Assembly (NCBI GenBank): GCA_937995995.1
Contig: CALKIP010000034.1
Location: 1-18,882, forward strand
From: an uncultured bacterium
GTDB taxonomy: Bacteria > Gemmatimonadota > Gemmatimonadetes > Longimicrobiales > RSA9
Direction: 5' to 3'
DNA length: 18,882 bases
Below the pieces are notes generated by a model, which searched no databases, was not told the origin of the DNA, and saw nothing but the letters and a program-made list of their open reading frames with translations. Positions 13,121 to 18,882 of the stretch are shown piece after piece (positions within the stretch are counted from its first letter, which is position 1; each line of letters opens with the position of its first letter). The position numbers and the translations under genes are program-made.

Positions 13121-15307
13121 CTACACCCCGGCAGGCTCCAACGGATCGTGCACGGCGATCGGCCGCCCCGGCACCCATTCCACGATGTGGCCGGCGATCG
13201 CCGAAGCCGCGACCGTGTACGGGCTCGCCAGATAGAGCTGACCGGGACCGCTGCGGCCCGGGAAGTTGCGGTTTTGCGAGGAGATCGTGACCTCGTCCGG
13301 CCCCTTGCTCGTCCCCGGCCCCGCGGCGATGCACGCGCCGCAGCCGGGCTCGATGAACTCGGCGCCGATCTCGTCGAAGAGGTCCAGATACCCCTGCCGC
13401 TCGCAGTACTTGCGGACCTCCTGCGAGCCGACCTGGATGTAGAGCTTGACCGCCGGGTGCACGCGGAGTCCCTGCGCCCGTGCCTGCTTCAGCACGGCGG
13501 CGTACATGTCCATGTCCTCCTTCTTCCCCGCGGTGCAGCTCCCCGCGTAGGCGACGTCGATTCGAACCGGCTCATCGCCCAGTTCGTCCACGTAGAGCCC
13601 ATTGCCCGGATCGCCCGGAAGCGCGACCATCGGCCGGACCCGCGAGGCGTCGATCTCGATGACCTTGACGTACTCGGCGTCGGGGTCGGAGAAGAGTCCC
13701 TCGCAAAGCGCCTCGGCCCGTGCACGGTCCATCCCACGCTCGGCGACGAGGTACTCGACCGCCTTCGCGTCCGGTGCGATGATCCCGGTGAACGCGCCGA
13801 CCTCCGCGGCCATGTTCGTCATCGTCGCGCGCTCGTCGATCGAGAGCGCCTCGACAGCCTCGCCGGCGTACTCGATGATCTGCCCGATCGCGTGCCCATC
13901 CCGGATGTAGGGGTGGCGCAGGATCTCGAGCATGAAGTCCTTGGCCGTCACGTTCGCCGGCTTCTTCCCCTTCACCACCACCTTGAACGACCGGGGCACG
14001 CTGACCCGCACGTCCTTCGTGATCCACGAGTTGAAGATCGCCGTCGTTCCCACGCCGAAGGCGACGCACCCGATCGCACCCGAGTGCGGCGTGTGCGAGT
14101 CCGTGCCGACGATGAGCTGTCCGGGCTCCGCATACTCCTCGAGCATCTTCGAGTGACAGATCGCCTCGCTGCCCAGCCGGTAGCCCATCCGCTCGCCGTA
14201 GTAGATCACGCCCTGCTTCTTCGCGAACGCCTCCTGCTTGTCCTTGAGCTGACGCGCCACGTCCAGCAGCCCGAGCTGCACCCGCTCCTGTGGCATGACC
14301 TGGTGCAGGTAGGTCAGGTGGTCACGGAACATCAGGATCGACGACGGGTCGTTCACCTTCGCGTCCGGCCCCAGCTTCTCCTCGAAGAAGATCGCGGCCA
14401 TCGGACTCACGTACTCGTGCGAGAAGCGCCAGTCGGTGCGGAAGAAGCCGCTGTCGCCCGGCTTGACCCAGGGGACGCCGGTCTCGCCCCGGGCCGCGTC
14501 GGTCACCAGCTTGCGCGCGAAGATCTTCTCGGCGACGGTCATGGGGCGGCGCTGCGCGCCGCCAGGGCTAGGGCTAGGGCGAGGGCTAGGTGGGATGGCG
14601 GCTGCAACCATCGACGGTTTGTTTCCACCTTCGGAGGCCGGGTCGCCTCCCTCGCGCTCGCGCTCGCGCGCGTCCTCACCCAGTTGACTCTCCAAAGGCG
14701 GGATCGTGACCTTGCCCTGCAGCCGCGCGACGTTGTACTCGAAGAGCCCGCCGTACTCGATGATCTCCTTCGTGATCGGGTCGACGCCCTCGGTGAACGC
14801 CTCCAGCGCGATCTCCTCGCCCCTGCGGATCCGCTCGATCAGCGAGAAGTCGGTCGAGGTCAGGATTCCGAGGTTCTGGCAGTTCTCGTTGTAGATACGC
14901 TCGATGTTCTCGGCGATGACGACACGGATGCCGGCCATCATCTCGGCGTAGGGCGACTGCTCGCGGCTGCTCCCCTTCCCGCGTCGCTTGCCACTGACCG
15001 AGCAGACGAAGCCGCCCTTCTTCACGCTGCCGCGCTCGACCGGAAACTCGCCACCGGCCTTGAGGCCCAGGTACGGGAAGAGGCCGAGCGTTTCGTCGAA
15101 GTAGTAGCAGATGTAGGCCGGCGTGATCTCGTCGGTCGAGATCTGGTCGCGCAGCTTGGACTTCAATTCGTCCGTCAACTCCAGGTCCTCGCCGCCGAGT
15201 TGCCGGTGCATGAGCTCGGCATCGTCGACCAGGAAGAGGACACGGCCATCGAAGCGGAGTCTGGAAGGCCGTTTCTCGACAGTGAGGTGGAGGAGATCGG
15301 TGTGCAT
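13121..15307 (-). CDS. Aconitase-superfamily dehydratase: LeuD-like swivel fused to LeuC-like [4Fe-4S] part
   Basis: The 728-residue protein joins the two halves of a hydro-lyase such as 3-isopropylmalate dehydratase or aconitase. Residues 1-205 are the swivel half, with KGSSREQSPYAEM (111-123) matching the substrate-binding GSSREHA loop. Residues 256-728 are the catalytic half: it opens MTVAEKIFARK like a free LeuC, has VGTDSHTPHSGAIGCVAFG (400-418), the cluster cysteine in AGSCTAGK (C591), the other two in EPGCGACIA (C656, C659) and SSQNRNFPGRSG (676-687). Half lengths (205 and 473) match free LeuD and LeuC. Order is swivel first, as in AcnB but without its HEAT-like domain, and opposite to fungal Leu1. 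The linker (206-255) is low-complexity. The substrate is undecided between isopropylmalate, aconitate and homologues. The start is the ATG before the first swivel strand; no Shine-Dalgarno sequence is clear. Confidence 0.9.
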   Translation of the reverse strand: MHTDLLHLTVEKRPSRLRFDGRVLFLVDDAELMHRQLGGEDLELTDELKSKLRDQISTDEITPAYICYYFDETLGLFPYLGLKAGGEFPVERGSVKKGGFVCSVSGKRRGKGSSREQSPYAEMMAGIRVVIAENIERIYNENCQNLGILTSTDFSLIERIRRGEEIALEAFTEGVDPITKEIIEYGGLFEYNVARLQGKVTIPPLESQLGEDAREREREGGDPASEGGNKPSMVAAAIPPSPRPSPSPGGAQRRPMTVAEKIFARKLVTDAARGETGVPWVKPGDSGFFRTDWRFSHEYVSPMAAIFFEEKLGPDAKVNDPSSILMFRDHLTYLHQVMPQERVQLGLLDVARQLKDKQEAFAKKQGVIYYGERMGYRLGSEAICHSKMLEEYAEPGQLIVGTDSHTPHSGAIGCVAFGVGTTAIFNSWITKDVRVSVPRSFKVVVKGKKPANVTAKDFMLEILRHPYIRDGHAIGQIIEYAGEAVEALSIDERATMTNMAAEVGAFTGIIAPDAKAVEYLVAERGMDRARAEALCEGLFSDPDAEYVKVIEIDASRVRPMVALPGDPGNGLYVDELGDEPVRIDVAYAGSCTAGKKEDMDMYAAVLKQARAQGLRVHPAVKLYIQVGSQEVRKYCERQGYLDLFDEIGAEFIEPGCGACIAAGPGTSKGPDEVTISSQNRNFPGRSGPGQLYLASPYTVAASAIAGHIVEWVPGRPIAVHDPLEPAGV
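14543..14692 (-). other. Low-complexity interdomain linker with hairpin and G-quadruplex motif
   Basis: This encodes residues 206-255 of the fusion protein (EREREG, then PSPRPSPSPGG and AQRRP). On the plus strand 14545-14563 is a perfect 8-bp stem with a TGC loop. It is followed at 14565-14585 by four GGG runs with 3-nt loops (CTA, CTA, CGA), a canonical G-quadruplex motif lying on the template strand of the gene. A LeuC-like ATG (14540-14542) comes next. Confidence 0.8.
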
Positions 15308-15789
15308 AGGCGGGTCGCTCGGTGAACGATTGCGTGGGAGCGGGCGGGTGAGGCGGCCGCCGGAACGCTGCCCCGTCGGATCGCGGGTTCGTGGTCTGCG
15401 TCTCACGACTGCACGATGCCCAATCTGGAACTCCGCTTCTGGGGCGGCAAGGGCACAGCAGTGCGACGGCTGCCCACACCCACGCGTACGAGCACATTGG
15501 GTGCCGCCCCTCCCCTCTCCACCTACATCCTTGCCGCGACGGCTCGCCACCGGGATCACACCACTCGCCGCAGATCCGTCGCGGATCGACCGGATCGTCG
15601 CCATACTCCATCCCTGTGGTTGTCGAGCGACGAGCGACTCGGCAACGTGCGCGGCGCTCGCCGGATGCAGCGGGTCGGAACGTTCGCGGCCCGAGGCACC
15701 TCGCGAATCCGGAAACGGGACGAGCGGCATTTTGCTCCCGTGCCCGGAACGCGCCCCGATGCACCCCACCTGTCGAACAGAGCAGCACG
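15308..15789. other. Non-coding gap between divergent genes
   Basis: This 482-bp gap separates the divergent aconitase-family gene and the beta-propeller gene. Open frames cross it on both strands, but their translations are Arg/Pro/Ser-rich with no recognisable motif or start signal. A CCCCTCCCCTCTCC tract lies near 15507-15520. I see no RNA gene, repeat or convincing promoter, though promoters for both neighbours should be here. Confidence 0.5.
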
Positions 15790-17202
15790 ATGCCCTGGCG
15801 CCACCCCGGCAGATCCGGCCTTCCCGGCCTCACCCGAGCGACGATGCTCCTCCTCCGTGCAGCGGTGGTCGCCTGTACCGCGCTGCTCCTCGTGTTCCCG
15901 CTCCTCTACGCCCAGGATGCGCAGTCCGTCGCGGCAGCGAGCCGTTACGCACGGGAAGCGGCCGCGGCGCGGGAGGCGGCCGACCCCGAGACGATGCGCG
16001 CCCGGCTCCTGGACGCCCTCGACCTCCTGCCCGGCCACCCGACGCTGCTCCACGACCTCGCCGTCGCCCACGCCCTCGCCGGCGATGTCACCGCCGCGGC
16101 CTCTACCCTCGAGCGCCTCGCGGCGATGGGTCTGGTCTACGACCTCGCGCAGGACGACGATCTTGCGGCGCTCCGTAGCCGGCCCGAAATCCAGGCGGTC
16201 CAGGCCCGCTTCCATCGCAACGCCGACCGGATCGGCGACGGCGACCCCGCGTTCCGCCTGCCCGACCGGGACTTCATCCCCGAGGGCGTTGCCTTTGATG
16301 CGCGAACCCGCCGGTTCTTCGTGGGAAGCGTGCACCTGCGCAGGATCGTCGCGGTGGATTCGGCGGGCACGGCCACCGTGTTCGGCGCAGTGGCCACCGA
16401 CAGCGAAGGGTCGGATGCCGCCGCCTCGGCACCCACGTCACGGTTCGGAGCCGACCCATCGAACGCGCTGTGGAGCGTGCTCGGTATCGCGGCGGACACC
16501 GAGCGCCGGCTCCTCTGGGTGTGCACGGCGGCGCTCCCGGAGACGCGAGGGGTCGCCGAGGAAGAGTTGCGTCGCAGCCGCGTCGTCGCCTACGACCTCG
16601 ACACGGGCGCTCTACGCGGAACGTACGCCGTATCCGATACGCTGCGGCATGTGATCGGCGACCTCGCCATCGGCCCCGAGGGAGAGGTCTACGTGAGCGC
16701 GTCCGATGGGGCGATCTACGTGATCGGGCAGGGCTCCTCCGCACTGGAACCGCTCGTCCCCGCCGGACGATTCGTCAGTCCACAAGGGATCGTGGCCTGG
16801 CCCGACGGGCGCCGTCTCTACGTGGCCGACTACGCCCTCGGGATCCTCCGCATCGACCCTGCCTCGGGCGCGACTTCGCCGGTTACGGCGCCGGAGGATG
16901 CAATGCTCCTGGGGATCGACGGCCTCGCGCGCCACGACGACACCCTGATCGCCATCCAGAACGGCACGCGGCCGCACCGCGTGTTGCGCCTGCGGTTGAA
17001 CGCCGCAGGCGACGCGATCACTGCCGCGGAAACGCTCGAGGCAAACCACCCGGCGTACGACGAGCCCACTCTCGGCACGGTAGTCGAAGACACGTTGTTC
17101 TATGTAGCGAACAGCCAGTGGGGCGCGTTCCGGGACGGCGCGCTCCCGCCGGCCGACGAGCTCGAGGCGCCGGTGATCCTGCGGCTTCGGCTGAAGCGCT
17201 GA
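15790..17202 (+). CDS. Secreted SMP-30/gluconolactonase-like beta-propeller protein with N-terminal TPR-like helices
   Basis: The 470-residue product has a signal peptide or anchor at about 19-42 (MLLLRAAVVACTALLLVFPL then LYAQ). An Ala-rich helical part at 45-145 resembles tetratricopeptide repeats (ARLLDALDLLPGHPTLLHDL AVAHALAGDV). From about 160 on it forms blades of a beta-propeller, each with a pattern like FIPEGVAFDARTRRFFVGS, GDLAIGPEGEVYVSASDGAI and PQGIVAWPDGRRLYVADYA. These are typical of SMP-30/gluconolactonase/NHL-like repeats, whose enzymes are calcium-dependent lactonases; I cannot confirm catalytic residues, so it may only bind. The ATG at 15790 is used because it gives a charged n-region; the ATG at 15844 is equally possible. 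Neither has a clear Shine-Dalgarno sequence. It converges on the decarboxylase gene with a 31-bp gap. Confidence 0.8.
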   Translation: MPWRHPGRSGLPGLTRATMLLLRAAVVACTALLLVFPLLYAQDAQSVAAASRYAREAAAAREAADPETMRARLLDALDLLPGHPTLLHDLAVAHALAGDVTAAASTLERLAAMGLVYDLAQDDDLAALRSRPEIQAVQARFHRNADRIGDGDPAFRLPDRDFIPEGVAFDARTRRFFVGSVHLRRIVAVDSAGTATVFGAVATDSEGSDAAASAPTSRFGADPSNALWSVLGIAADTERRLLWVCTAALPETRGVAEEELRRSRVVAYDLDTGALRGTYAVSDTLRHVIGDLAIGPEGEVYVSASDGAIYVIGQGSSALEPLVPAGRFVSPQGIVAWPDGRRLYVADYALGILRIDPASGATSPVTAPEDAMLLGIDGLARHDDTLIAIQNGTRPHRVLRLRLNAAGDAITAAETLEANHPAYDEPTLGTVVEDTLFYVANSQWGAFRDGALPPADELEAPVILRLRLKR

Positions 17203-17233
17203 CAGGTGCGCGCGCGCTCGGCGTCGGGCGCGA

Positions 17234-18882
17234 TTATCCCGCCAGCACCTCCTCACACACCCGCCGCACCGCCGCCGTAAACCCGCTCACGTGGTCCGGC
17301 GCGGGCGGCGGCGCATCAAGGAACGGGTCCATCACCGTGGAGCGCAGCACCACCAGCCCCTCCGCGCGATTCGCCTTCCACTCGTCGACAGTGCACACGC
17401 CAAGTTCCCCGAGGAGCGGGTCGACGGCACCGTCGTACATCGGGCTCTGGAAGCGGGTGCGCGTGATGATGTAGTCCGGCTTCGCCCCCGGTTCATTGAG
17501 ACTCATCCGCCCGTAGATCCGCTCGTTGAAGGCGTTGACCGCCTCGAGGGAGTCGAGCGACGGGTGGTGCATGACGAAGCAGACGATGTTGATGTCCGGC
17601 TCGGGGAGGAGCACGATGCGGAACGGGCCGAAATCCGCCTCGCGCAGTGCGTCGTGGAGCCGCCGCGCGCCGCAGACGGTGCGCTCGATGAGGTAGCCGT
17701 AGCCGCGCTCGTCGAGGGGCAGCACCTTGTGGCTGAGCCACACCGAGGCGGCGGCGGCGCCGGGCTTCGAGCCCTCGAAGATGAAGCGGCCCAGGAAGAG
17801 GTCCTCTGCCGAGTCGAGCCCCTGCGTGGGAAGCAGGTACGGTGGATCGATCGCCACCAACTCCCTCGCGCGGCGATCCCGGATCAGGATCGCGCCCGAT
17901 GGATAGGGGACGTAGCCGAGCTTGTGCGGATCGATCGTGACCGAGTCGGCCTCGGCCAGCGCCTCCACCGAACGGACCCACGCCTCCGTCGGCCACTCCT
18001 CTCCGGTCGAGGCCCGGATCTCGGCCGCGGTCCGGCGCCGGCCGTCGTGGGTCCAGGTGACCGCGGCGGCGTAGCCGCCGTACGCGGCGTCCGAGTGGAT
18101 GTGGAAGGTCACGCCCAGCTCGCGCTCGGCCCGGCGACGCACCTCGAGCACCTGGTCGAGGCGATCGACCGCGCTCTCCTCCGTGGTCCCGCACACGCTG
18201 ACACACGCCAGGATCGGGACCCGGCGCTCGGAGAGGCCGCGCACCGTCTCCCAGCGTGCGTCCGGGGCCATGCGGTAGCGCTCGTCGACCGGTACGTAGA
18301 CGAGTTGGTTCGCGCCGATCCCGAGCGCGCGGACGATCTTCTCCCACGAGTAGTGCGCCGTCGCGGCGACCAGCACCACGCCCGACGGCAGCGGGTCACC
18401 GAAACTGTCGGTGAGCCGGCGCATGTACTCCTGGTAGCCGAGTGTGGTGAGCGAGTGGTCGTGCAGGGCAAGGCGTACATCGGCAGGCGACGCCGCGCTC
18501 CAGAGCTCCTCCCAGAGATCGTGCACCGCCTCGTTGCGGATGTTGAGCAGCTCCCAGAGCCCGAGCCGGTCCAGCGGCGCCCGCGAGCCATCCGGCAGCT
18601 CGATCTCCGGTGCCGTGGCGAGCCGGTCGGCGGCACCACGCGCCGCGACCGGGAAGTAGATGACGTTGCGCGCCATCCAGAGCGCCTCGAAGTTGGCGAC
18701 CGTGCCCCCCGAGGTGAGGTGGCCCCACGACGCGCCCGGATCGTAGCCGATCATCCGAGCCAGATCGGCCGCGACCTCCAGCTCCAGCCGCGTCGTGACC
18801 GGCGAGCCCTCGATCGCCACGTTGTTCGGGTTGTAGAGCATCGCCGCGAAGTAGCCGATCTGGCTCGCGATCGTCTGCTCGA
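17234..18882 (-). CDS. PLP-dependent group II amino acid decarboxylase, tyrosine-decarboxylase-like (N-terminus outside window)
   Basis: This enzyme uses pyridoxal phosphate to remove CO2 from an amino acid. Within the window 548 codons are visible; the reading frame is open to the edge (IASQIGYFAAMLYNPNNVAI), so the start lies beyond. From MLYNPNN onward the protein resembles bacterial tyrosine decarboxylases as I know them: NNVAIEGSPVTTRLELEVA, GHLTSGGTVANFEALWMARN, AHYSWEKI with the ring-stacking histidine, HSDAAYGGY with the PLP-binding Asp, and SVTIDPHKLGYVPYPSGAI with the Schiff-base lysine (codon at 17921-17923). IFEGSKPGAAAASVWLSHKV LPL and LRSTVMDP also agree. Total length would be near the 600-620 of that group. 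The substrate could be tyrosine, another aromatic amino acid, glutamate or aspartate. No amine/amino-acid antiporter is visible beside it. Confidence 0.9.
   Translation of the reverse strand, partial: EQTIASQIGYFAAMLYNPNNVAIEGSPVTTRLELEVAADLARMIGYDPGASWGHLTSGGTVANFEALWMARNVIYFPVAARGAADRLATAPEIELPDGSRAPLDRLGLWELLNIRNEAVHDLWEELWSAASPADVRLALHDHSLTTLGYQEYMRRLTDSFGDPLPSGVVLVAATAHYSWEKIVRALGIGANQLVYVPVDERYRMAPDARWETVRGLSERRVPILACVSVCGTTEESAVDRLDQVLEVRRRAERELGVTFHIHSDAAYGGYAAAVTWTHDGRRRTAAEIRASTGEEWPTEAWVRSVEALAEADSVTIDPHKLGYVPYPSGAILIRDRRARELVAIDPPYLLPTQGLDSAEDLFLGRFIFEGSKPGAAAASVWLSHKVLPLDERGYGYLIERTVCGARRLHDALREADFGPFRIVLLPEPDINIVCFVMHHPSLDSLEAVNAFNERIYGRMSLNEPGAKPDYIITRTRFQSPMYDGAVDPLLGELGVCTVDEWKANRAEGLVVLRSTVMDPFLDAPPPAPDHVSGFTAAVRRVCEEVLAG

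Noticed and set aside
14564..14594. Telomere-like GGGCTA repeat as a chromosome end or telomere
   Set aside because: It is a short tract inside an intact reading frame; treated as a G-quadruplex motif in a linker instead.
17203..17233. CGCGC/GCGCG hairpin between the convergent propeller and decarboxylase genes as a bidirectional terminator
   Set aside because: The stem is only about five pairs in DNA already rich in CG steps, with a long loop and no T-run; not above chance.

Overview
The window is high-GC DNA from a Gram-negative bacterium. It encodes a FadL-type outer-membrane protein, a lipoprotein solute-binding protein and several secreted proteins. The long secreted PIG-L deacetylase, the frequent start codons without a Shine-Dalgarno sequence and the overall gene style fit Gemmatimonadota or a similar phylum. 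That placement is inference from style; there is no rRNA or marker gene in the window to prove it.

Left part (1-6413, all minus strand): reading 5'->3' on the minus strand there is a FadL/OmpP1-type porin, a small secreted or membrane protein of unknown function, a 902-residue secreted PIG-L deacetylase, an iron/polyamine-type solute-binding lipoprotein whose start overlaps the PIG-L stop (ATGA), and the first 43 codons of the partner ABC ATPase, cut by the window edge.

Middle part (6414-9668): a repeat-rich stretch with a 22-bp perfect inverted repeat 122 bp apart precedes a SlyD-like FKBP prolyl isomerase (plus) and a small unknown protein (plus). SfsA (minus) and a monofunctional proline dehydrogenase (plus) are divergent. 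The last codons of the proline dehydrogenase are made of the same repeat word (CCGGACCACGTTTC) that lies upstream of the FKBP gene.

Thiamine-salvage block (9669-11602, plus): a four-copy, 38-bp-period tandem array is followed by a clear TPP riboswitch and two adjacent TenA paralogues. The riboswitch has a legible expression platform: a hairpin that buries the ribosome-binding site of the first tenA, and a 7-nt exact complement between the 5' P1 strand and the lower part of that hairpin. The first TenA has no cysteine at all (TenA_E-like). The second keeps the catalytic Asp/Cys/Glu set (TenA_C-like).

Right part (11603-18882): a repeat and strong hairpin, then the AzlC/AzlD amino-acid exporter pair (plus, ATGA overlap), a 728-residue aconitase-superfamily protein that is a LeuD-like + LeuC-like fusion in swivel-first order (minus), a secreted beta-propeller protein (plus), and a tyrosine-decarboxylase-like PLP enzyme (minus, start beyond the window edge). 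The linker in the fusion carries a hairpin and a perfect G-quadruplex motif just before a LeuC-like internal ATG, as though an old intergenic region had been read through.

No rRNA, tRNA, CRISPR array, integrase or transposase was seen. Most gene content is ordinary metabolism and transport. The most rewarding signals are the riboswitch-controlled dual TenA unit, the LeuD-LeuC fusion linker, and the dispersed GGACCACG repeat family.
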